Below the pieces are notes generated by a model. The model was not told the DNA's origin, made no database searches, and saw only the letters and a list, made by a program, of their open reading frames with translations. From Glandiceps talaboti (taxonomy: Eukaryota > Hemichordata > Enteropneusta > Spengelidae): 64,000 nt of DNA. The DNA lies in contig NC_135562.1 in assembly GCF_964340395.1 (NCBI RefSeq), positions 4,594,634-4,658,633 on the forward strand, in the 5' to 3' direction. A program made the position numbers and the translations under genes. Shown one piece after another: positions 39,687-64,000 of this stretch. The stretch's first letter is position 1. Each line of letters starts with the position of its first letter.

Positions 39687-39786
39687 CTGCGATCACTCTG
39701 AACAAAAACAAACGACACCAAACGATGGAAATAGAGATATACAAAGCATTTAGCCGCTTTCACCACGTAATATTTTAATCAGATTG
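39687..39786. mobile_element. T2 MITE terminus fragment with intact end
   Basis: Contains TGCGATCA, then TTTAGCCGCTTTCACCAC, and ends TATTTTAATCAGATTG, giving the T2 terminus with the same final CAGATTG as T1. Confidence 0.65.
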
Positions 39787-40291
39787 GGTGAGATGTTTTT
39801 AGAAGTGTTATTCTACAGATTTTCTTCAAAACATTTCGTTACATTTAGCAACAACCAATGACAGTATATTTTGATTAAATATCAACATCATATGTTAGGC
39901 AAGTGATTACATATTTTTAAAATGTATGCAAATACCCCTAGCAACCATGACCACGCCAATAGCAACAACAAACGGTGGTTTATCTCATGAAGATAACAGG
40001 GATTCTTAGACAAGTGAACAAACATTCAGTATGCAAATATGCCTAGCAACAAGACCAGGCCCATAGAAACAACCAAATGATAACGCATCTTGCAAATATA
40101 ACAACAGGGATTAATAGACCAATAATTAAAACATTCAAAAGCTGTATGTAATTGTGCCTACCAACAATACCACACCCATGGCAACAGCCAAATGATCACG
40201 TATATTATAACGATATCATCAGGGATTCATAGCCAAGTGAACGAACATTCAAAAAATGTATGCAACTATGTCTAGCATCATGACCACGCCC

Positions 40292-40545
40292 CAATCTGAA
40301 TAAAATTCGATGTAGATGTCGACTAATCGTTCATTGCTATTTTACCTTCGTTATTTTGCCTGAATTGACCTTCTTGGTACATGTTTACATTTTTTGGCCT
40401 GAACGGCTTCCTATACACCTATTCTAAAATTGACCGTAATAGGAACCACACAGGTTTTTTTACTAGGCCTTATCGTAAATAAAAAATATTTCTTGAATGT
40501 CTAAGATTACTACTATGGGAAGCCGTTCAGGCCAAAATGTTTGTT
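40292..40545. mobile_element. T1-related fragment with short inverted arm
   Basis: Left arm CAATCTGAATAAAATTCGAT then GTAGATGTCGACTAATCG through TTGGCCTGAACGGCTTCC matches T1. The right side has only GGAAGCCGTTCAGGCCAAAA before it is lost. The centre (ATTGACCGTAATAGGAACC ...) differs from T1, so this is a distinct truncated subfamily. Confidence 0.75.
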
Positions 40546-40839
40546 TTTTTTTGTTTTTTTTAGCTATAGTATTTTATATTTTTCGTACTTACAAACTTAT
40601 TTTAACCGTTTATGTACTTTTATTTCATAGTTACATTATTTTAATTGAAATAAGTTTTCATTTATTTGATTACATGTAATGAACACATCATGAACACATC
40701 ATAAACACATCAAAACAATGTCAAATCACTCAATCATGCTATGAGATACTAAATTGTGCAACAAATCGTTGAGATGACTTCATATTTGTTGCTTTTGTTA
40801 TGAGCTCAGAATGATAGCCGTGTATTGTAATATAACATC

Positions 40840-41003
40840 TAGTCTTGCTGCTAGACGTTCGGGCTTTCTTTCGATGCTATAACTATAAGCGAACGAAGTT
40901 CGCATGTGAGGGCCTGCCCGAACGATGTTCCATCCTCGATAGCGTTGTTCGGCTGTGTGTCGTATTTTATCGGAAGAACATCCGAGGGCTAGCTGATAGA
41001 CTA
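40840..41003. mobile_element. MITE family T3, copy 1, with 9-bp target duplication
   Basis: 164 bases flanked on both sides by TATAACATC (40831-40839 and 41004-41012). Termini TAGTCTTGCTGCTAGAC and GCTAGCTGATAGACTA are imperfect inverted repeats extending about 40 bases (TTCGGGCTTTCTTTCGAT against ATCGGAAGAACATCCGAG). It interrupts one copy of the segmental duplication and is absent at the matching place near 36950. Confidence 0.85.
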
Positions 41004-41660
41004 TATAACATCGTGATCGCCGACACACTCATGTCAAGTTTATTCTAAGTCCGACGAGTATTTTTAAAAACGTACTCGATACGGTTATTTCCATCCCAAC
41101 GGCAATGCGTCACTCTCGTAAGTAGAACTGAGTGTAACGCGGTCTCAGTATCCACGGTATTTAAGTCAAGTCAGCAGTATTGTGTGGATCGTTCTTGTCC
41201 TTGCCAGTTTACCACACATACGTTTTAGAATATGTCCCCTGAGACAGGTTGTCTAATGCATAATGCTAGCTTACAACTCCCAAAAATAACCATGTCGGAG
41301 TCACTAAATACTGAAAATCTACTGTGTTTAGTTAAATCACCCATACACAATTACTTTTGCGTTTGCGTGTCGGATCTGAACGAAACCGAAAACAACTATT
41401 CAATAGGCTAGGCTCAATGTAGTTCTGGAGAATTGTAAATAAAGCCACAAACCGTGATACGCTCGTATCATACATCTATCACGTGATTGCGGCGGTCAGC
41501 CAAAGGACATTTGCGTCCATTTACTTTCTCTTTCTTTGTACGAGATCTAGATGACAACAAAGTAATCAATCAGTCAGTTTACTTTCATTTTCTCCTAGAC
41601 CACACCAAAGTAATACATAAATTCACAATAGCCCATGAGTTATCCCATTTTACCATGATA

Positions 41661-41679
41661 CATACATACATACATACAT

Positions 41680-41715
<36 letters not shown>
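41661..41715. repeat. (CATA)n-(CA)n microsatellite
   Basis: Interrupts the duplicated block after CCATTTTACCATGATA; the sister copy at 37575-37595 lacks it. Confidence 0.9.
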
Positions 41716-42689
41716 TATTGAGTAACTTAGAAAGGTTTTCGAAAGACGATATCACAGACTCAAACGATATTTGGTGTACGGAGCGAGGTATTCTTAAGCC
41801 TTATCCACTAACTTCAAGAATAATTTTAGATGATACCTATCATTCGTAGTGATATAGTTGGGAAAGTTTGCTGATTTTAAATTAAGCACACTTTCTGTTT
41901 TTCTCCACTGAATTGACGCTACTCTGTCCATAAATAAACTAGTAACAGAAATGCAGACTATGAAAAGGATATCGAATAAATACCAAAGTAAGTATGAAAC
42001 CAATAATAATCAATACATATCAAGTATTTTGAGTGGATGAACAAATACACGTCTTCAAATGAAATAGCAACCTCAACACATTATACTTGATCACATAAAT
42101 TAAACTCTTACGTAAAATCACCCTGGAGTTGTCACATGAGAAACTGAAAAACCATGAGGAGAATGATGAACTCAGAATTCTTACCGTATTTGAAAGTTCA
42201 GGCCCTGGCGTCACGAATCAACGGTATGTTCTAAGGAGAGGAACTAAGCAGGTAACGTATTAGTGAATCAACTATTATATCACATCTGACACAAAACAGT
42301 TGCCCCTGTCGCTTAAAGCTTTTCGACCAACTGGTAGAATAAAATCGGACACAACAATACAACCACTCACAATCTCCTGTAACGCATGATTTCCTTTGCA
42401 TAAATTAGTCTCTGAACTAGTGACATTGTATGACATCATGACCTCTTGGGTTATAACTTATATATAGTGTATAGGTCTGTATCAAGCTAGTCACTGTGGT
42501 AGTCTAAAATATATCCTGAAGAATAAAATAATAGTGTTCTATCAAATGAGATGTTTACTGGTAAGATCTTATAGGAGACCTGAGCTTTCTCCCAACCTTT
42601 GCTCCGTGTTTGTAGGTTCGTTCATCGTTCTATCGTTCATTTGTGAGTGAGTGAGTGAGTGAGTGAGTGAGTGAGTGAGTGAGAGTTTG

Positions 42690-43115
42690 TTTACACTTCT
42701 TCGGCACTGTGCCACGACAGTACGAATACGACAGGTCGTGTAGAAAAGGGAACGAAAAGAATACTACTTCGTCACTGGGCCACGACCATATAGGGACCGT
42801 ACTACCGCCGGGTCGTGGAGGAAAGACAGTGAAAAAATATTTCTTCATCTCTGTACAACGACCGTACGACCGGTCGTGGCGGAAAGACAGTGAACAAATA
42901 TTTCTTCATCACTGCTTGGCCACGACCTAGTCGACGGTAGGACAGTGAAAAAATACTACTTCACTGGGCCATGACCGTACGACTGGCATGGTCGTGTAGA
43001 ATTGACGATGAAAAAAATACTTTTCTTCACTGGGCCCTGACCGTACGACTGGTCGTGGAAAGACGGTGAAGGATACTTCTTCACTGGGCCACGACCGTAT
43101 GACCGGTGTTTGATA
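42690..43115. repeat. Palindromic ~62-bp minisatellite, long copy
   Basis: About seven units. Each has a dyad-symmetric core such as CGACCGTACGACCGGTCGTG followed by GAAAGACAGTGAAAAAATA and CTTCTTCACTGGGC. CCACGACC and GGTCGTGG are exact reverse complements, so each unit could extrude as a hairpin. Confidence 0.85.
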
Positions 43116-43538
43116 TTTTTGAAAGCGAGAGTTAGCATGTGAAACACCGCTAAAAGGAAGTAATTGACCCTTTACTCAGCCTCGATCGACTGAGTCATAC
43201 TTTTCTGGCCATGCCTCCCAAATTTGCGTCAATTTATTGGCTAGCGTTTGTGTATTTGAGTAGCCGTGTCGTATTTCCCTGGAAAATGCTTCATCGATGA
43301 AGTCAAGGTTCTCTTTATGATTTTTCCAGCCTTGCATTAATTTGCGAGTTTTTTTGCTGATTTGTGTTTGTAGTGGACTCTCTGAAGTTCATCGTATATC
43401 ACAGGAAGTTACTGATTAGCTATGTTTTTGCTATTTGCCAGTCCCCAGTCACACAGATTTCAAAAATTAACGCGTCAATTCCTCCATTTTTTTGGTGATG
43501 TATGAATTTCTTTCTTTCTTTTCTGACAGGTGTATTCC

Positions 43539-43541
<3 letters not shown>

Positions 43542-43604
<63 letters not shown>
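43542..43604. repeat. (GT)n microsatellite
   Basis: About 31 GT units. Confidence 0.95.
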
Positions 43605-43605
<1 letters not shown>

Positions 43606-43888
43606 CGAATAAATAAATTAGGTTGTCCGGTTTTGTTTTGTTTTTAAAGATCGGAAAGATTTTTTACTTCATTAAAAGTGTTTTGTGTGTGTAATATTTT
43701 GATTGGATATTTCATTGTTGACTGTTTAGCTCAAAGACAAATTGCAACATTTATGGTAATAATATGATTCTAAAAATATAAGTTGTAAGGAACAGTGTAG
43801 AGTCAACTGATTATCATTAATATCAAATTTTGTATTGTTGAAATTATTTTAAGATACAAATATATTGCTTTATTATGGTCATCTTTAC

Positions 43889-44043
43889 CTGTGGTAGACC
43901 TGCAACATAATGCAGTAGGTCATCATACAGCTGATAGGTGATGATACTTTTCTCTACAATGGGGAGGAAGTCACAATGGAATTTGTTGACTCCATAAGAG
44001 ATGAGGTGCAACTTATCATTGGTGAATTTTACTATTCTATTTG
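43889..44043 (-). CDS. Orphan exon of unknown gene
   Basis: On the minus strand a clean acceptor GATTTACAG and donor CAG|GTAAAG bound 155 bases with one open frame of 51 codons: RIVKFTNDKLHLISYGVNKF, then HCDFLPIVEKSIITYQLYDD and LLHYVAGLPQ. The composition looks like a folded domain. I do not recognise the family. No partner exon with matching phase was found, and it fits neither the TRP gene (phase mismatch at its first exon) nor RSPH10B (whose stop lies upstream). It may be an exon of a separate gene, a decayed gene fragment or an alternative terminal exon. Confidence 0.4.
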
Positions 44044-44654
44044 CTGTAAATCATTCATTTATTGTACTTGCATTTTCAGAACTTGTTGGCATTTTTAAAG
44101 TGATATTCAATACATTGATGTGTAATGAAGCTCATATTTGCCATGTACATGTATGTTACTGATTGCTCATATAAATTTGAACAGGTGACATTCAGAAAAA
44201 AACATGTTTAGCTTTTCAATAGCAGAAAATCAAAATTGAATTCATACATCCTAATCCTAAGTGAGTTTTAAGTCAAAACACTACACATTTTCTGTGATTA
44301 TCGATTGTATGGAGCACTCATTGTCCCTGAAAAATGCAGATTCATAGACAGCAAGGGGTAGTTACTAGACAGTCACGATGTATACATACATTATAGACAT
44401 GAGGCACACAAGATGTATGTCTCCGTTCATGTCATTTAGCATCAAATGACAGTGAAAAAGATGTATAAATTGACCACTTGAAATGAAAATGTTGTCTTGT
44501 CGTCCCTCAGGATATGGAAATGGCTATGCTGTCATAGACAACAAACTCACTTATGTTAGGAATGCCTTACTGATTACAGCATGGGACTTTTACCTAGGGT
44601 TACTATGTGACATGATTCACACAGACGGACTACATGTATAATTAATCTCATCAG

Positions 44655-44730
<76 letters not shown>

Positions 44731-45666
44731 GTGTGTGTGTGCCAAAGATTGTAATTTCTTCTAATATGGACTGGGTAAGAAATTGTCTACATGCATGTCT
44801 GCAATCATACCACACATAGCTGATAAGATGTACACTGTGATGTAAAGTGACAAAGAGCGAGAGAGAGAGATAACATTTTATTCAGAAGTTAAAGTAAGTA
44901 TAAAATCTCACAATGCATATATCGGAACTCTTTAAGGATGTCAAAATGTGTCAATCATAAATCCAGAAACATCAGTCTCATTTATGTGGACGGAAATATT
45001 TTATTGGGTTGGTATACAGCAAATTATTACGCATTTTGGTATCAAAACATCAGAGTGTAGATGTATGGACAGAGTACATTGGAATCCACTTGTCACGCAT
45101 CACAGGCAACATGTATGAGTAGTTGTGCTTTGACAGTTGAAACAAGAATCTCCCTGGCAAATATGGGATGTAAGCAAGTGTTGTAAATTTTCATTTCAAT
45201 GAAGTTTCTTGATATTTTACACAGCCTACAGATTAAGTTGTACATCATCCTCGTCCAGAGACTTTATTTGGCATTCATAAATATTCATGAAGCCCAACAA
45301 CAACAAGTTCTGTATATGGTATTGTTTTGCCCATATTTGGTTTGGTGCCTGTAATGAATGCACTTTTGATACTCCATAACTCCATTTATTTATTGTACAG
45401 TTTTAATATTTCTTGGGATTTTACAACTCATGCGTAAAAATTATTTGCAGAATTTTCATTAATTTCAAGTTGTACAGACATTATATATCAACATATATAC
45501 AAAATGTAATATTCAGCAAACACAGTAGTGTGATTATTTAACATCAAAGTAAATTATGAAATACACAAAGCAGTATTCCACCCTTCAAATAAGTAAAGTC
45601 CATTATAATAAAATTCATTTCAATGCATGAAGAGGGCTAAACTATGCTGAAATAGGGGTGTGAACA
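44043..45666. other. 3' flank of RSPH10B
   Basis: Expected to contain its 3' UTR. A minus-strand AATAAA (plus-strand TTTATT at 45385-45390) lies about 280 bases past the stop and is a candidate poly(A) signal. No other feature seen. Confidence 0.4.
44657..44742. repeat. (TA)n-(TATG)n-(TG)n microsatellite
   Basis: TA array to about 44708, then TATG, then TG. Confidence 0.95.
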
Positions 45667-60009
<14,343 letters not shown>

Positions 60010-63000
60010 GTTGGTTTCCAACTGTAAACATCAGCCCGTGACATGACCTCGGTAAATTTACATAATTTACAACAGCGCCCTCATCGTACATTTTCTTTCG
60101 TGGCTTTTGTTTTTCTTCATATTCGCCATTCTATTCAACAAGTTGTTCAAGATTCTTTTAACGTTTTCGACACGATTAATCAAAATTACCCAACAGGTAG
60201 AAAATTGAATATGAAAGACCAACGAATATTAAATATTATAGGTATTCAAGAGAAGTATGTGAAGGGTAGAAAGTATGAAAGATCGAGAATTTCCTAATGA
60301 CCTGCTGTTCATTTATGACAACAGCAAAAAATTCAAGATATCATGAATTAAATGAGATTTGTTTTACCAATATTTTTGGTGTTGGGATTAAGAGGAGTAA
60401 TCTCGGGATAAAAAATGTGTAATAAATCGCTTTCTATCACCGAATGGCGATTTGGTCTCCAACATATTTTAGCATTTCAATATAAATATCATCAATGCTT
60501 GACAGGCAGGTATTTGGGTTTTGAGGAATTTCCAAACTTGGTATATCTAGGTAGTACTCCTAGGGAATGGGGGGGGGGGGGGGAGGGGGTGGCCGAAAGT
60601 AAAAAGGTTAGTAATGGATATGTGCCGCCCAACTACCTCACTTTTTCGCAAAAAATGTCAGACTTTTCTTCTGAAAATTCCATAATCACAGGGTTGATAA
60701 CTTGGGAAACGTCTTCATGCTTTAGAAATACATGCATACTATCAGAATAAAGGGGCTTGATCAGATAATTGTGATTGGAAATCCCTAACAATGGGTATTA
60801 CTATTATACATAGTAGATAGTTGCTTTGAACTTGCGCTACATATTACTTCTGAAAATTCGAGATCCCCCCCCCCCCCAACAGTACTATGCCTTACGGAAC
60901 CAATCTAAAGGTCGGATCCTCTGATCCCTGCCATAAAACCTTGATGTATAAATAAAACCCATACCTAGACTGGAAAGATTATTGTGCAACACCACAAATC
61001 CATATATAATACGCTTTTCGCAATTACTACTAACTTTTATCTTTGACTGATGTAGCTTTTCCACAAAGCCTTATTCTTTCACAACTTCTCACCTTCCATT
61101 GTCACTTTGGAATGTATGATGTAATATATCTGTTGTATATTTGAGATATATAAAGCTACTTGAGGTACCCACATATAATGCTGTCAGAAAGAACCCCAAA
61201 ATATACTTGTATAAAGGTACTTGAGTTACAAACAGTTAATGCAGTCAGAAAGAACCCCAAAACATTCTTATTTGCAAATGCTTTCAATATATAACTGTAC
61301 AGAGCCTTTGAACTTCACATTGTATAAATTCTACAAATTTTCTGACTCATTGACTAACTGATATGACATCATTTAATGATATTGTACTCAAATCATTTCA
61401 TATAATCATCCATCTAAAATCAATCACAACACACTATGAAAGGTTCATCTAAGCATAACTTTATTTACCTATTGCACAAATTGAATCATACACTGCAAAA
61501 TATATAGACAGATATACAAGTATTGAGCAGATGAAATCTTATGGTAGTTTAACACAATGCATGTCAAAACCAAACCAAAAAATCACCCTGAAATTCTTTG
61601 TCATTCACAACCTTCTTATTCTCATTCAAAAATGTGACTTCTTTGGTTTGGTTTATCATCCCCTAATGGGCACAGCCCAGAGTTATATATATCAATGTCT
61701 TCTACTATATGTATAGACAATGTCCATTTTCTACCGTAGCGTAAATTGGTGTCAATATTATGCATAAACATTGATATTTATGAATGCTATGATGCTGTAA
61801 GTTACCAGTGAATCGTGGGTCCATATTTTCGACATCAATTAACAGCACATTAGTACTGGAATATGTCTTTAATGTTGAAAACTTGTTAAAAAGAAAATGC
61901 TTTGGTAAACTAAAGATAAATTTATTTGAAAGATGTAAGTAGTTTTGCATAACAATAACACTCGAACAGACAATAAGAAAACCGCCAAATCAATATACAC
62001 ATTGTTACTAAGTAAAAATTATGCAAGAAAAATCATACATCAGAAAAACAGATCAAAGTTTGAGGTAAAAATTCTGTAAATCCATTAATGCACAATTTTG
62101 CAAGCAATATTCCCAATATTATTTAAGATTTCTTATGAAGACCTGACTACCATGCTTACAGTATTATTAGTTACGAAAATTGTCGTCATGGTTACACTAA
62201 AACTGGTTATGAAAATTGTCATGGTAACACTAAAACATAGTTTTATATTCATCATTTGCTATATACAACTAGAAGATTCATACAGTATTCCTTATATACA
62301 TTCTACATCTAAATTGTTTTAAATTGAATTTTCATAATCATAATCATATGCATAGGATAGTGTTCATAATGTATGTTTTCAGAACCAATCAACCGATATG
62401 AGTGCAAATAATGAAATAAACTTAAATAATGAACTTAAAATGTAATAGCTTGCAAATTAAAAGTACACTAGTATTAAGTACATTTGGAAAACGCCCTACA
62501 TAAAAATAAATGCACAATCTGTGAAATTTTGGCAATGACTTCAAAACAATTGGCAAATTGCTGATGCAGAGCACACAAAATAATAATGCTACTCTCATAT
62601 ATAAATTGGCATAACTACCACGGCAAGTACAATTCTCCTTCTTTGCGCTGTTTTTAATACTTTTCTTCTATCCTTCTTAACCTTTCACAGTCTTTGATCC
62701 ATTATAATCAATTTGGAAAAGTGGTAAGTGGCAGTGTTAAAATGAACATTTTGTTTTTGTTAAACTCAATTCTTCATCAGGCAATTAGGCAAAAAGGTGA
62801 CTAAATTACTTGAAATTCGTATTGAATGGAAAAAATTATTTCACACTGTAATTTAAGTCCATAAAATATTATATAAACATACGGTATATGTATTACACAC
62901 ACATATTCCAAAAGAAAGTCAAAGACGATGTTTCATTGAAATCCCAGGTTATCACATTAGTCTCATAAGAATAACACAGGAATATTATTCTGTTTATGAT

Positions 63001-64000
63001 CAACTTCTTCTATAACTCTGCCAGCTAATTTTTTTTTCACTAAACTCTACTCCTTATGCAAAGTGGGCCTTAAGAGAACATAATACAAATAGAAATCCTA
63101 AAAAATAAGTACACTAGCCTACACTGAAATTCATACTTTTTTTTGTTTGCAATTTTATAACATGATTGAAAGTAAATGTTGGATAACAACATCAATGGCA
63201 TGTATATACAGCTTAATTCCACTCTGCCTTTTAAGTAGAAGTCACCATTCTCAATAAAATTACAAGTAAGATCAAAGGTCCACTACTGTAGCATTAATAA
63301 ATTTGCATAAATGATCTGTTTAAGATTAAACATCCATTTTATCACATTATACTTTGGAAAGATCATAAAGGCGAGAAAAAAAAATTGTGTGTTTCCGATA
63401 TGGCCCAAGGAAATTAGGGTTTGGTTGGTTGGTTTTATTTTATTTTATCGTTACCTTCTCAATTGTTTTCATTTTTTAAATAATATTGCTTTGACCCTAA
63501 AGCAAACAAAATATTGGTCAGAATACCCCTTCTGTGATAGTTTGATGAAGTATGTACATACATCACTGGGGAAAGAAAACAGATGTACATGAAGGTCAAG
63601 AAGACAAAGAATTTCTAATCTTTTTGTTTTAAATGTTGAAAAAATGTTTAGGGTCTGTCGGGTTATCAGAAACCCACAATTATTTTTTAATTTTGCCTAA
63701 TTTGGAATGAAATCTTTCCTCATCATGATAAAAACCTGAAATTGAATGTCTAGATGTAAATGTCTAATGGAAACATGTCTCTAAGTAGACCAAATCATTA
63801 CTGTTAGTAAGTACACATCATATTTTTACATTCTTTGAAATAACCAGTATGTAAACTTTATACATCATTCTTTTTTAACATAGGAGTTCATACCATACCG
63901 AGCACAAATATTGAATTTGTACCATATTTTATATATAGAGATACCTTCCTTTGTTATAGAAATCAAAATGTTATTATTATTAATCTCATTTTAAAGGGGC
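60010..64000. other. Upstream of RSPH10B to window end, no gene recognised
   Basis: AT-rich sequence with a G-run at 60571-60584, a C-run at 60866-60877, and two copies of GTCAGAAAGAACCCCAAAA near 61183 and 61245. Any gene sharing the RSPH10B promoter region could not be identified: the plus-strand frame at 60043-60297 shows no family features. The proximal ~150 bases upstream of the ATG presumably hold the RSPH10B promoter; no motif is clear. Confidence 0.5.

Larger units (their letters stand above)
35098..43260. repeat. Three-copy segmental duplication, rearranged
   Basis: Blocks recur in the same order. TAATGCTAGCTTACAA occurs at 35104, 37208 and 41261. GAGGAACTAAGCAGGTAACG, then TTGCATAxATTAGTCTCT and GACATTGTATGACATCATGA, occur near 35370-35575, 39445-39665 and 42238-42440. 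ATTGAGTAACTTAGAAAGG occurs at 38911 and 41716. CATGCTATGAGATACTAAA occurs at 36844 and 40734. CGACTGAGTCATACTTTTCT occurs at 36297 and 43187. Offsets are about 2.8, 3.9 and 6.9 kb. No gene is shared by the copies. Confidence 0.85.

Noticed and set aside
42630-43147. Repeated frames such as GRGPVKK and GKTVKKYFF
   Set aside because: Translations of the palindromic 62-bp minisatellite.
44511-44640. Plus-strand frame after CCCTCAG reading YGNGYAVIDNKLTYVRNALL and on to a stop
   Set aside because: Acceptor-like start but no upstream exon on the plus strand and no known motif; too short to call.
60043-60297. Plus-strand 84-codon frame just upstream of RSPH10B, possible divergent gene
   Set aside because: Partly complementary to the promoter side of RSPH10B; no motif, no downstream exon seen.

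Overview
The window is animal nuclear DNA. It is AT-rich, with spliced genes (GT-AG introns), many tetranucleotide microsatellites, LINE 3' ends and several hairpin DNA transposons. The proteins encoded are a type-2 (otoferlin-like) ferlin, a TRPC-like cation channel and the ciliary MORN protein RSPH10B. These point to a bilaterian, most probably a marine invertebrate; I cannot choose between an invertebrate deuterostome and a lophotrochozoan from sequence alone. All exon structures were derived by eye from splice sites, reading phase and recalled family patterns; no alignment or database search was run.

Layout. (1) 1-6268, plus strand: the 3' part of the ferlin gene, with the last C2 domain and two alternative final exons (4023-4203 and 6088-6268) that each encode a complete C-terminal membrane anchor. 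(2) 6269-12450: intergenic space between two converging genes, with a ~0.9 kb tandem duplication, a MITE and a long microsatellite. (3) 12451-31630, minus strand: a TRPC-like channel with at least 14 exons. It carries ankyrin-like repeats, six transmembrane segments, a pore, the TRP helix and an unexpected further hydrophobic segment. Its introns hold a 4.4 kb transposon with ~280 bp terminal inverted repeats and a deletion derivative of it. (4) 31631-43888: no gene recognised. It holds LINE remnants, tandem repeats and a three-copy segmental duplication that includes palindromic minisatellites. (5) 43889-44043, minus strand: one orphan exon of unknown gene. (6) 45667-60009, minus strand: a complete RSPH10B ortholog of 18 exons (914 codons plus stop), all joining in phase. 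(7) 60010-64000: AT-rich sequence without a recognisable gene.

The genes look functionally unrelated: exocytosis and membrane fusion, cation entry, and the ciliary radial spoke. What unites them is local exon duplication. The ferlin has a duplicated terminal exon, the channel has a duplicated 63-base exon in its acidic tail, and RSPH10B has several decayed copies of its own exon ends in flanking introns. The second theme is hairpin transposons: one family has ~280 bp inverted repeats and an internal gene, a second shares its terminal ~20 bases, and a third has perfect 9-bp target duplications at both insertions seen.
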